Origin: Anabaena cylindrica PCC 7122
GTDB lineage: Bacteria; Cyanobacteriota; Cyanobacteriia; Cyanobacteriales; Nostocaceae
Assembly: GCF_000317695.1 (NCBI RefSeq)
Contig: NC_019771.1
Location: forward strand, 5,012,001-5,076,000
DNA length: 64,000 bases
Direction of reading: 5' to 3'
Part shown: one piece after another, positions 8,955-17,399 of the stretch
How positions within the stretch are numbered: the first letter of the stretch is position 1
Layout: each line of letters begins with the position of its first letter
Position numbers and translations under genes: made by a program
The notes under the pieces: generated by a model
Database searches by the model: none
Seen by the model: the letters and a program-made list of their open reading frames with translations, nothing else
What the model was told of the DNA's origin: nothing

Positions 8955-9648
8955 TGCTGTTTTTTCCTGCGATTAAAGCCTTGATTGATGTTTTTCAGGA
9001 GCAGACAAAAATTAATTCTAGAAACATTAAACAATGTTTTTACCGCTAAATCTGAAAAATCACTACCTCAAAATTTATGTTTCAAAAATGGATTCTATTC
9101 GGCTCAAACGTGTTTATTTGTAATAAAAATTTTCAGTTTGAGACATAGAAAACAGAATATTTCTTCCATGATTTATCCCCTAATTATCATGAAAGTTAAT
9201 TATCGATCAAGGTGCAAATTACAATTTGGCAAAATTTGGTTAACTAACCCTAATTAAGGGAAAATTTAGATGTAATTGCTTCAGGAATTTCTAGATTAAT
9301 TCCTGATTTAATTTAATGAAACCGTTCTTCAATAAATTTGATTGATTTTCTATTTAATATAGAAATAAATTCTGTATCAAAAAATACATTTTTGCATTTC
9401 TGATATAAATTACTCACCCTGGAATCAAGGTCAAGGTGAATGTATCCCTTGCAATACAAGGATTTAGCCTCATCCATATCTAATAAAAAGGACTTGAATA
9501 ATTAACTATTAATAAAAATAATAATGTGGTTATTTTGTCATATAAAAAATTTATCGAACAGAATTCTTCTTCAATCTTAAAACCGTAATATTTATACTAA
9601 ACACGGTTGGGAAATGGACTTTTGTAAGATCACGAAAAACTTATATGT
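8955..9648. other. long AT-rich upstream region of amt, no gene seen
   Basis: About 700 bases between amt and a repeat element, with no credible coding frame. Its likely content is the amt leader and promoter. The one recognisable site is the NtcA-like motif listed separately. Confidence 0.5.
9374..9387 (-). promoter_or_regulatory. candidate NtcA box upstream of amt
   Basis: Exact GTA-N8-TAC, the consensus of the global nitrogen regulator NtcA, 420 bases before the amt start. A TATATT lies 12 bases downstream on the minus strand rather than at the canonical 22, so the promoter geometry is not ideal. Nitrogen control of amt genes by NtcA is established in cyanobacteria; use of this particular box is inference. 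Confidence 0.4.
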
Positions 9649-9883
9649 GTAGGGGTAAAGCAAAAGCTTAATGGTGTCAACTTAAGCTCAAATCCTGATG
9701 ATATCTCGTTCCCAGTCAGAGACTGGGAATGCTATTAAAGAGGCTCTGCCTCTGTTTTCATAGAAGGCAGAGCCTTCTAGAATTCATTCCCATACTCTGT
9801 ATGGGAACGAGAAAGGGTGAAACTGATATTTTACAAGGCTTTCACGTTAAGTTGACACCTATGAGCTTTTGCTTTACCCCTAC
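9649..9883. mobile_element. 235-bp element with about 38-bp terminal inverted repeats
   Basis: The left end begins GTAGGGGTAAAGCAAAAGCT and the right end is its near-exact complement. Matching continues inwards through GGTGTCAACTTAA to about 38 bases per arm. The core is itself a nest of palindromes: TCTCGTTCCCA pairs with TGGGAACGAGA across the centre, with GAGGC/GCCTC and CCCAGT/ACTGGG hairpins inside. No coding capacity. No clear target duplication at the ends. Consistent with a non-autonomous inverted-repeat element, possibly with a second palindromic repeat inserted in it. Confidence 0.6.
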
Positions 9884-9974
9884 CTGTCAGTAAGTGGGCG
9901 TTAAAATTTTGAGTATAATTAAATTCCAATCATACCCCTTCCTCAGGATTGTGCAGGTAAGGGATATAAGCGAG

Positions 9975-10493
9975 TCAAAACATTTGTTGTAAATATTGCT
10001 GATAGCCTAATTCTTCTAATTTGCTTTGTTTGTCCATGACCATATCACATAAGCTTTGGCGATATTTCAGGATTTTTTGCAGCAGTTCTGGTTGGTGAGT
10101 AGCGAGAATCTGCACTGCTAGAAGTCCGGCATTTTTGGCATTACCAATGGCTACCGTAGCCACAGGTATTCCTGCTGGCATTTGCACAATTGAATATAAA
10201 GAATCCACACCTTGTAAATTGCGGGTAGCTACGGGGACACCAATCACAGGGAGGGGGGTTAAAGATGCTACCATACCAGGAAGGTGAGCCGCACCACCTG
10301 CACCAGCGATAATGACTTTAATACCGCGTTGGTGTGCTGTTTGGGCATATTCCACCATACGTTCTGGGGTACGATGGGCAGAAACGATCGCTATTTCGCA
10401 TTCAACACCAAATTCCTCACAAACTGCGATCGCATCTTTCATTGTAGGCAAATCTGAATCGCTGCCCATGATAATACCAACTTGAAGACTCAT
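9975..10493 (-). CDS. purE: N5-carboxyaminoimidazole ribonucleotide mutase (PurE)
   Basis: 172 residues, the normal length of class I PurE. It moves the carboxyl group of N5-CAIR to give CAIR in purine synthesis. Seen: GIIMGSDSDLPTMKDA at the N-terminus (phosphate-binding loop), SAHRTPERM near residue 40 with the catalytic histidine, the GAGGAAHLPGM loop near 70, and GVPVATRNLQGVDSLYSIVQMPAGIPVATVAIGNA-type sequence in the middle. Start ATG at 10493. Divergent from nagA across a gap of about 90 bases that holds a heptamer repeat. No purK nearby. Confidence 0.94.
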   Translation of the reverse strand: MSLQVGIIMGSDSDLPTMKDAIAVCEEFGVECEIAIVSAHRTPERMVEYAQTAHQRGIKVIIAGAGGAAHLPGMVASLTPLPVIGVPVATRNLQGVDSLYSIVQMPAGIPVATVAIGNAKNAGLLAVQILATHQPELLQKILKYRQSLCDMVMDKQSKLEELGYQQYLQQMF

Positions 10494-10498
10494 AGAAT

Positions 10499-10526
10499 TT
10501 TAGATTTTAGATTTTAGATTTTAGAT
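10499..10526. repeat. STRR: four tandem TTTAGAT heptamers
   Basis: Four perfect 7-bp units sit directly against the purE start codon, between the divergent purE and nagA genes. In that position, copy-number change would alter the spacing of the purE upstream region. Confidence 0.8.
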
Positions 10527-10584
10527 TAATTGTCGATGCTTCCATCTACAATCGGTTGAGGTTCAGCTTTTTCTGGCTAGGGTA

Positions 10585-11748
10585 ATGACCAAAGCAACAC
10601 CAAATTCCATCCTGACAAACGTAGATATTATCAACGTAAGAGTACCCGGTTATCAAGACTTGCAGATGATCTGGGTGAATGAAACCGGCATAATTGAGCA
10701 AATTCTGCCCATGGGTAAAGTCTGTAGACGAGTGACACCAGAAGACTTACAAATTTTAGATTTTGCCGGTGACTGGATTTCCCTCGGTGGCGTTGATTTG
10801 CAAATTAACGGTGGGCTAGGTTTGGCGTTTCCTGATTTGACAGTTAAAAACGCCCATATGCTCGAAGATATCTCCCAATATTTGTGGAATGTGGGTGTTG
10901 ATGGCTATTTACCAACCCTAGTGACAACTTCTGTAGAAAATATACAGCGATCGCTCGCCGTCATCTCTAACTATACCCAAAACTCAGGCGCGAAAATTCT
11001 CGGAGTCCATCTCGAAGGCCCATTTTTGAACTACGGTAAACGTGGCGCACATCCAGCAGAATACCTCCTACCCCTAACCATGAATGAAGTCAAGCGGGTA
11101 TTAGGTGATTATGCCTCCGTTGTCAAAGTCATCACCTTAGCACCAGAATTAGATCCCACTGATAAAGTCATCCCATATTTACACTCATTAGGCATCACAG
11201 TCAGTTTAGGACACTCCCAAGCCACAGCAGAACAAGCACAAAACGCCTTTGACCAAGGTGCAACAATGCTCACTCATGCTTTTAATGCCATGCCACCATT
11301 ACATCACCGTGAACCAGGCTTACTAGGTGCAGCCATGAACCATCCCGACGTGATGTGTAGTTTTATTGCCGATGGACAGCACGTAGTCCCTACCATGTTA
11401 GAAATTCTCCTCCGCGCCAGTAAAGGTCTATTTCTTGTCAGTGATGCCCTCGCACCATTAGGATTACCAGATGGCGTTTATCCTTGGGATGATCGGCAAA
11501 TTGAAATTATTAACGGTACAGCCAGACTATTTGATGGCACTTTATCAGGCACAACCTTACCCCTATTAACGGGAGTAAAAAACTTAGTCAAATGGGGAAT
11601 TTGTGGCGTAGAAAAAGCCATCTTCCTCGCTACAGACGCACCCAGAAAAGCAATAAATTTACCAACAATTGCCCCAAATCAACCTGCTAATTTATTACGC
11701 TGGCATTATGAAGAAGAAACACAAGAATTGACTTGGGAAAGATTATAA
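10585..11748 (+). CDS. nagA: N-acetylglucosamine-6-phosphate deacetylase
   Basis: 387 residues, an amidohydrolase-superfamily enzyme that removes acetate from GlcNAc-6-phosphate during amino-sugar and peptidoglycan recycling. Motifs in order: GVDLQINGGLG near residue 70, LEGPFLNYGKRGAHP near 145 (metal-binding Glu), SLGHSQA near 212, THAFNAMPPLHHREPG near 232 (metal and substrate histidines), and LVSDALAPLG near 290 with the catalytic aspartate. The family usually begins with a beta-strand domain, as here. The next gene starts 9 bases after the stop, so the two are probably cotranscribed. Confidence 0.92.
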   Translation: MTKATPNSILTNVDIINVRVPGYQDLQMIWVNETGIIEQILPMGKVCRRVTPEDLQILDFAGDWISLGGVDLQINGGLGLAFPDLTVKNAHMLEDISQYLWNVGVDGYLPTLVTTSVENIQRSLAVISNYTQNSGAKILGVHLEGPFLNYGKRGAHPAEYLLPLTMNEVKRVLGDYASVVKVITLAPELDPTDKVIPYLHSLGITVSLGHSQATAEQAQNAFDQGATMLTHAFNAMPPLHHREPGLLGAAMNHPDVMCSFIADGQHVVPTMLEILLRASKGLFLVSDALAPLGLPDGVYPWDDRQIEIINGTARLFDGTLSGTTLPLLTGVKNLVKWGICGVEKAIFLATDAPRKAINLPTIAPNQPANLLRWHYEEETQELTWERL

Positions 11749-11757
11749 GATTATTAC

Positions 11758-12660
11758 ATGACAAGATTCATTCATGACCAATTTGCCAAAGACTATTTAG
11801 AAGAACTCCTGAAAAACTATGGAGAAATGCAAGCACCTGCTCGCGTTGCAGGAGAAGTAAGAGAAATAGATGTTTATTTTTCTCCATCTCCCCAGAAAAA
11901 TCCTAACTTACAACTCTTAGGTTTATTAGGTAAATTTGCATCTACACCTGCCATATTTGAACCATATCGCAATCCTGCATCTGCCGATGAAATTTGTGAT
12001 TGCTTGTTAAAATTATTGGAAGTAAAAGGAGCCTTAAAAAGAGAAGCCAAACGCAATAAAACCAATCTTCAAGAATCTAAAAATCCCAAACTATGGATAC
12101 TCACACCTACAGCCTCTGCTGAAATATTATCCAGTTTTAACGCTACTTTAGAAACTGACTCTTTACCAGGGATCTACTATTTAGGAAAAGCACTACGCAC
12201 AGCCATAGTAGTTATTCACCAACTACCCCGAACAGAAGCAACTCTCTGGATTAGAATGCTAGGAAGAGGAACTGTGCAGAAACAAGCCATTGAAGAATTA
12301 GCAGCATTAACAGCAAACCACCCATTTAGGAGAGTGACGCTAGAATTGCTGTATAACCTGCAAAAAAATCTGGCAGTGAGTCAAGAACCAGAAGACAAGG
12401 AGATAATTATGAGATTAGCACCATTGTATCAACAAGATCGAGAGTTAGCAGTTCAGGAAGGAAAAATAGAGGGGAAAATAGAAGGAGAAACATCGTTAAT
12501 TATCCGTCAATTAAATCGACGGCTTGGCGAAATTCAATCGACATTAATTGAGAGGATTCAAAAATTACCACTTGAGAAATTAGAAACTTTGGGAGTAGAA
12601 TTATTAGACTTTGCCAAAGTCGATGATTTAGAAAGTTGGTTAAATCAAAATCAACAATGA
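11758..12660 (+). CDS. DUF4351-containing protein (Rpn/PD-(D/E)XK-like)
   Basis: 300 residues. The N-terminal part (1-200) includes REIDVYFSP near residue 38, an E-x-D of the kind found in the nuclease-like Rpn and related cyanobacterial families. A charged stretch with repeated GKIEGKIEGE (about 235-245) leads into a C-terminal DUF4351-type domain (LIIRQLNRRLGEI...LPLEKLETLGVELLDF). Such proteins are abundant in filamentous cyanobacteria and have transposase-associated relatives; function is unproven. It is 9 bases after nagA, so it likely shares its transcript, though I see no functional link. Confidence 0.8.
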   Translation: MTRFIHDQFAKDYLEELLKNYGEMQAPARVAGEVREIDVYFSPSPQKNPNLQLLGLLGKFASTPAIFEPYRNPASADEICDCLLKLLEVKGALKREAKRNKTNLQESKNPKLWILTPTASAEILSSFNATLETDSLPGIYYLGKALRTAIVVIHQLPRTEATLWIRMLGRGTVQKQAIEELAALTANHPFRRVTLELLYNLQKNLAVSQEPEDKEIIMRLAPLYQQDRELAVQEGKIEGKIEGETSLIIRQLNRRLGEIQSTLIERIQKLPLEKLETLGVELLDFAKVDDLESWLNQNQQ

Positions 12661-12689
12661 TCAAGGTTGTGAGTGGGGTTTTAGCAATG

Positions 12690-12792
12690 CAGCGGATTTC
12701 ATTTAAATGAGATACAAACTTGAATAATGAAACTCTTGTGGTGTGGGCATCTTGCCCGCTGGGTATGTACCTCCCAACAGCGAAATCCGCTG
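12690..12792. repeat. AGCGGATTTC-ended palindromic repeat
   Basis: A 103-bp non-coding element bounded by CAGCGGATTTC and its complement. It shares the internal GAGATACAA motif with the repeat at 1887-1977. Its centre carries TTGTGGTGTGGGCATCTTGCCCGC, the same type of hairpin found inside the 125-bp miniature elements, so it may be a mosaic of two repeat families. Confidence 0.5.
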
Positions 12793-12926
12793 TAAATCAT
12801 TATTATGTTGAAACCCAATTATCTACTGAATGAAAGCAGATGTGAAAAATATTCCTATTTTTTAAGTGAAAAATTAGCTCAAAAAATTTATAATTCTAAG
12901 AATTGAGAACTTCAATAATCAACTTT

Positions 12927-13610
12927 ATGAACGCAGCCGACGATAAAACAATAGTACGTGAATACTTCAATTCCACAGGTTTTGACCGTTGGAAACGCAT
13001 CTATGGTGATGGTGAAGTAAACAAAGTCCAGTTAGACATCCGTACTGGACATCAGCAAACTGTGGATACAGTCATCGGCTGGTTGAAAGCAGATAACAAT
13101 TTAGCAGAGTTATCAATTTGTGATGCTGGTTGTGGTGTGGGTAGTCTTAGTATTCCTTTAGCGACAGATGGTGCTACAGTTTACGCCAGCGACATCTCCG
13201 AAAAAATGGTATCAGAAGCCAAAGATAGAAGTGTAGAAGCTTTATCAAATTCTACAAATCCGACTTTCGCAGTTCAGGATTTAGAATCTTTGAGTGGTAA
13301 TTTTCATACTGTCATTTGCTTAGATGTTCTTATTCACTACCCCCAAGAAAAAGCAGATGAGATGATTTCGCACCTATGTTCTTTAGCGCAATCACGCATT
13401 ATTCTGAGTTTTGCACCTAAAACCTGTTTCCTGACTATCCTCAAGAAAATTGGTAGTTTCTTCCCAGGCCCTAGTAAAGCAACTCGTGCCTATTTACACC
13501 GTGAAGCTGATGTAGTGAAAATCCTCGAAAAAAATGGCTTCACAATACAGCGTCAAGCAATGACTCGAACTCGCTTCTACTTTTCTCGTTTGTTGGAAGC
13601 TACACGTTAA
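12927..13610 (+). CDS. chlM: Mg-protoporphyrin IX methyltransferase
   Basis: About 227 residues. It transfers methyl from S-adenosylmethionine to Mg-protoporphyrin IX in chlorophyll synthesis. Seen: a characteristic N-terminus with VREYFNSTGFDRWKRIYG, the SAM-binding CDAGCGVGSLSIPLA near residue 60, ASDISEKMV near 85, LDVLIHYPQEK near 130 (motif after the acidic loop), and a C-terminal READVVKILEKNGF. A TTG at 12903 is in frame, but the ATG at 12927 matches the family start. A strong terminator follows at 13622. Monocistronic. Confidence 0.92.
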   Translation: MNAADDKTIVREYFNSTGFDRWKRIYGDGEVNKVQLDIRTGHQQTVDTVIGWLKADNNLAELSICDAGCGVGSLSIPLATDGATVYASDISEKMVSEAKDRSVEALSNSTNPTFAVQDLESLSGNFHTVICLDVLIHYPQEKADEMISHLCSLAQSRIILSFAPKTCFLTILKKIGSFFPGPSKATRAYLHREADVVKILEKNGFTIQRQAMTRTRFYFSRLLEATR

Positions 13611-13621
13611 TCAGTAAGAAT

Positions 13622-13655
13622 CGCAGCAAAAACATGATTGATTTTGCTGCGTTTT
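13622..13655 (+). terminator. rho-independent terminator after chlM
   Basis: A 10-bp perfect stem (CGCAGCAAAA / TTTTGCTGCG) with a 10-base loop, then TTTT, 11 bases after the chlM stop. Confidence 0.85.
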
Positions 13656-13710
13656 ACATCTAAAAATTTCCTGGCTTTGATTTTGAGTGCAAAACCTTAA
13701 TTTATAAACA

Positions 13711-15258
13711 ATGTCTGCAAAAAAAATATTTAATCATATACCAAAATTAATCTTTAATTCACCTTGGTTTATAATTATTTCATTTTCGATTCTCGGTTTG
13801 ATTGGGATTCTCAACCATTCAATGTGGAGAGACGAATTAAATCCCTGGCTAATTATCAGAGATAGTGAATCTTTGCCTGATTTAATCGGAAATATTCGTT
13901 ATGAGGGTCATCCGGTTCTGTGGTATTTCTCTCTAGCATTATTAAGAAATATTGCTGATACACCGATAATGATGCAACTATTTCATTTAGGTTTAGCAAT
14001 TTCTTCTGTTACTATTTTTTGCTTATATAGCCCATTTAATTATAGACAAAAATTTCTATTTTCATTTGGTTATCTCCCCTTTTATGAATATCTATTAATT
14101 TCTCGCAACTATGCTTTGGGAATGTTATTTATTTTTGCATTTTGTGCTGCTTTTCCATCTAGAAAAAAAACTTATATTATCCTAGCTATTTTATTAGGTT
14201 TAATGGCCAATAGTAATGCCTATGCCCTATTTATATCATTTACTTTGTTATTAACATTAGTATTTGAATTTTGTTTTGATATTGAACATCGTCACCAGTA
14301 TTTTCGCCAAAATAAAAAATATGATTTATTTATAAGTGTTGCTATTATTATATCTTGTTTTATATTAGCAATAAACATTATTACTCCTCCTGCTGATAGT
14401 TATCTTCATGGAGGATTAAGCAATGGATGGTCTGTGACGCTAGAGATACATCATTTATTGAAAAGTATAGGCAGATTATTTGGTGGCTATTTTTTAATAA
14501 TACCTACATCTAAACGATGGCTAGATTTAATTGTCTGTACATTAATTGCCTTATTTGCAATAGCTTTAACCTTGATTAAACTATCTAAAAAACCGATTCC
14601 TCTATTTTTTTATACATTAGGGACTTTAGAAATTTTAACGTTTGCATATTTGAGATTTGCAGGTTCAGGACTTCGACATTTTGGGCATTTTTATTTAGTT
14701 TTTATAGCTGCTTTATGGCTGGAAAGTTATTATCAAGAATCTAGTTTTTTATCCCAGAAATTTCTCATTTCCCCGCAAACACTTAGGTTTAGTCATAAAT
14801 GTTATTCTATCATCTTCATGGCTACTCTTTATATGCAATTTTTCGGAGGAATTTATGGTTTTACGAGAGATTTAATTATTCCCTATTCTGCTAGTCGTGA
14901 AACAAGCCAATACATTCGCAAATCTCAGCTAGATCAGGAATTTATTGTTGCTAGTCGAGATGCAAATATGGCTGCGCTATCAGGTTATCTTAATCGTAAA
15001 TTTTATTATCCCGAATTGCAAAATATGGGAAGTTTTACTTTATTTAAAACAGGACGTAAAGAAGTTGATCAAGCGGAGATACTAAAACAAACTAGTTCTC
15101 TTTTAAATATGCAAAAAAAGCTAAACAAAATTTTGCTAATTTTACATCAGGAATTGAAAATAAAGAAAAATGATTTGAAGATTTTGCCAATTAAGAATTT
15201 TAAAAGGGCATGGGTGGATAGTGAAAGATATTATTTATATTGGGTACAGAGAGAGTAA
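13711..15258 (+). CDS. polytopic membrane protein, GT-C-like glycosyltransferase candidate
   Basis: 515 residues with roughly ten hydrophobic membrane segments. Between the first two lies an extracytoplasmic loop with WRDELNPW (about residues 40-47) and YEGHPVLWY (about 65-73). The acidic pair and the GHP motif fit the catalytic loop of GT-C enzymes, which use polyprenyl-phosphate sugars at the membrane. The C-terminal third is soluble and basic, also common in that group. I cannot tell the sugar or acceptor. The gene stands alone and is very AT-rich. Confidence 0.65.
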   Translation: MSAKKIFNHIPKLIFNSPWFIIISFSILGLIGILNHSMWRDELNPWLIIRDSESLPDLIGNIRYEGHPVLWYFSLALLRNIADTPIMMQLFHLGLAISSVTIFCLYSPFNYRQKFLFSFGYLPFYEYLLISRNYALGMLFIFAFCAAFPSRKKTYIILAILLGLMANSNAYALFISFTLLLTLVFEFCFDIEHRHQYFRQNKKYDLFISVAIIISCFILAINIITPPADSYLHGGLSNGWSVTLEIHHLLKSIGRLFGGYFLIIPTSKRWLDLIVCTLIALFAIALTLIKLSKKPIPLFFYTLGTLEILTFAYLRFAGSGLRHFGHFYLVFIAALWLESYYQESSFLSQKFLISPQTLRFSHKCYSIIFMATLYMQFFGGIYGFTRDLIIPYSASRETSQYIRKSQLDQEFIVASRDANMAALSGYLNRKFYYPELQNMGSFTLFKTGRKEVDQAEILKQTSSLLNMQKKLNKILLILHQELKIKKNDLKILPIKNFKRAWVDSERYYLYWVQRE

Positions 15259-15495
15259 CTATTTAGAATAGTTAAGCACCTAAAACCCACATTCTACAGA
15301 TCCAATCCACTTCTGAATAATTATCACGAAGGATTCAGGGTTGTACAAACTTTTCTCCAAAAATGTTCTTAATAAATAAGATGAATTTCTAATAGGTGTT
15401 TTGTGGTTCATCTGAACTAAAATTCTGGAAAGCCTTACCAATAATAGCTTTTGGGGATAATTATTTTTTTACTCTACGCTTCTGCGGAATGTAGG

Positions 15496-16041
15496 TTAAG
15501 AAGCATTTTGCCACCAATTTCGCAGAGGATCATTTTTTGGTGGAACATAATGCCCTTTAATCCTAATTGCATTGAGGACATAACTTAATATTAAAGAATC
15601 AGGTTTTTCTACTTCTGACCAATGTTTTATTATTGCTGGGGTTGATAAAATCTGAAGATGGGGAAAATTTTCTTGAAGAAACTTGATAGCCTTGTCGTCA
15701 TCAGTTGCTACTGCCCATTTTCTATGAACTGCAATAGCAAAGGTTGCAGATTCACCATCATCAAGAACAGCAGCATAGTTAACAAATGATTCTTCCTCTT
15801 CTTCTGATTCAAAATCTACAACTTTTAACCAACCCTGTGTAATAGCTGTCTCAAATTCTAACACCGCATCATTTTCTTCTTCCTTGAGACTTTGGAGTGT
15901 GTTTAATTCCCGTTCTTGGACAACTGTAGTCACGACAATTTCCGCAGGAAGAGATTTCAAAATTGCTAAAAATTGACCTGATGCACAAAGATTGAGAACA
16001 CAACAAGCATCAAGAATAATGTGGGAGTGATTAATTTGCAT
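15496..16041 (-). CDS. PIN-domain protein paired with the upstream XRE/ImmA-like gene
   Basis: About 181 residues from the ATG at 16041; a longer frame would overlap the upstream gene. PIN-like acidic residues are in order: ILDACCVLNL near the start, VQERE near 45, LDDGESATFAIAV near 95, and VATDDDKAI near 110. The family members are metal-dependent RNases or structure-specific nucleases. The AGGAAAAT ribosome site and an 8-base gap to the upstream regulator gene show a two-gene operon. A GES/DD arrangement and large size suggest it is not a standard VapC. Its regulator may act as an antitoxin. Confidence 0.75.
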   Translation of the reverse strand: MQINHSHIILDACCVLNLCASGQFLAILKSLPAEIVVTTVVQERELNTLQSLKEEENDAVLEFETAITQGWLKVVDFESEEEEESFVNYAAVLDDGESATFAIAVHRKWAVATDDDKAIKFLQENFPHLQILSTPAIIKHWSEVEKPDSLILSYVLNAIRIKGHYVPPKNDPLRNWWQNAS

Positions 16042-16048
16042 ATTTTCC

Positions 16049-17257
16049 TCACTTCCCAGCAGCTTGGATTTGACGCAAATCAAAATCCGTATCTTCTTCC
16101 ATCATTCCGCTTGAATATTCCCGTAATGCTTCAGCTATGCGACGGGCTTCTAAACGATCAACATGGAGAAATTCAGCAAAACGCCCTTCCGTAATTAAAC
16201 CTTGATCCAGTGCTTCAATAGCTAAATGTTGATAGTGCAGAGGCATCATATCAACTCTTTGGGGAATCTGTTCTAAACCTAGTTCTTCCTGTACCTTTCT
16301 GACTTTTAAACCTCTATCTCGCAATTTCTCCCAAGTTCCAGAAGGTAGAAGTTCCATTTCTTCTAACCGATAAACTAGGGCTTCTATGGACACACCATAA
16401 TAATGCGCTAGTGTAAATAGATTGGTGGGTGTGAACTTGCCATGAGTACGGTACATATCATTAAACCGCTTCAGCAATCCACTGGTAGGCATGAGGAAAT
16501 ATTTGGGGAAAGTTTCTGCTAATTGCTCACTTTCAGGAAATCGCTGATATTGACCATCAAAATGGAATTCTGGTTTTTGCCGATGTGCTAAAAAATGAAG
16601 GTATCCATGCGCCATTGACCAGCGTCGGCGTTCCTCTGGATGATTGGCATTGATAGCCATACAACCGCCAACTTCTTCGTTATAGCTGTACACTTCTGAA
16701 TATTTTTGCGGCATCTGCAAATAGAAGATCCGTAAACCCACATCTTGTTCTAGGATGTCCCGCAGTTGGAAAATAGGTGCATCACCTAAACCCAGGCGTT
16801 GACGTTCTGCTACTGCTATACTCTCCGCAGCAGATTTAATGGGCATATCAGTTATTTGATACTCAAGAGGATAGTTACGCGGGATTGGCGCTTTCATAAT
16901 CTGCTCAAGTTCTAGGTAATTTTGACATAATTCCTCTAAATGCAGGATAAATGGTTCAATTTCTGCCTGTTGTTCTTGACTGCGTTGATAAACTGCCCGA
17001 AACTGTACTTCAAAAGGTTGGACAATTGGACGTTGCCGAACAAAGTCACTTACAGAACGTCCGTAAGCACGAGCAAGTTTAATCAGTTCATTGGCTTTAA
17101 GACGGCGTTCTCCTTTTTCAATAGCGATCATGGTGGTGCGTGCAGCATCAATAATTTTGGCTGCATCAACTTGAGTCATGCCGCATTTTTTACGTGCTTG
17201 TTGGAGAAGTTCACCTAATGTCCGCAGATCAATGTTATCCAGGATGTTGGTAGTCAT
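16049..17257 (-). CDS. XRE-family regulator with ImmA/IrrE-like domain lacking the catalytic Glu
   Basis: About 402 residues from the ATG at 17257, which follows GAGGAAAA; an upstream in-frame ATG is less likely. Residues about 12-70 form a helix-turn-helix (LLQQARKKCGMTQVDAAKII...IEKGERRLKANELIKLA). The middle holds the ImmA/IrrE (COG2856) region, where the usual AHELGH zinc motif reads AHGYLH: both histidines are present but the catalytic glutamate is glycine. This suggests a sensor or antitoxin rather than an active protease. The gene overlaps no neighbour and heads an operon with the PIN gene. An AATGTC palindrome lies upstream. Confidence 0.82.
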   Translation of the reverse strand: MTTNILDNIDLRTLGELLQQARKKCGMTQVDAAKIIDAARTTMIAIEKGERRLKANELIKLARAYGRSVSDFVRQRPIVQPFEVQFRAVYQRSQEQQAEIEPFILHLEELCQNYLELEQIMKAPIPRNYPLEYQITDMPIKSAAESIAVAERQRLGLGDAPIFQLRDILEQDVGLRIFYLQMPQKYSEVYSYNEEVGGCMAINANHPEERRRWSMAHGYLHFLAHRQKPEFHFDGQYQRFPESEQLAETFPKYFLMPTSGLLKRFNDMYRTHGKFTPTNLFTLAHYYGVSIEALVYRLEEMELLPSGTWEKLRDRGLKVRKVQEELGLEQIPQRVDMMPLHYQHLAIEALDQGLITEGRFAEFLHVDRLEARRIAEALREYSSGMMEEDTDFDLRQIQAAGK

Positions 17258-17297
17258 GATATTTTTCCTCAACTTTGTTGAGATGAAAGCATCTAAC

Positions 17298-17340
17298 AAT
17301 GTCAGACATTAATAACTTTATTATAAATGTAATGTCAGGT
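17298..17340 (-). promoter_or_regulatory. AATGTC operator-like palindrome upstream of the XRE gene
   Basis: AATGTCAGACATT at 17298-17310 is a perfect palindrome, and a second half-site AATGTCAGG lies at 17331-17339. Both sit within 85 bases of the XRE start. Binding by the XRE protein itself (autoregulation) is the natural inference. Confidence 0.5.
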
Positions 17341-17399
17341 TATCAGTAATGGATTTTATATCATTAACCACCTGTACCCTATGGTTTCCCAGGCTCAGG

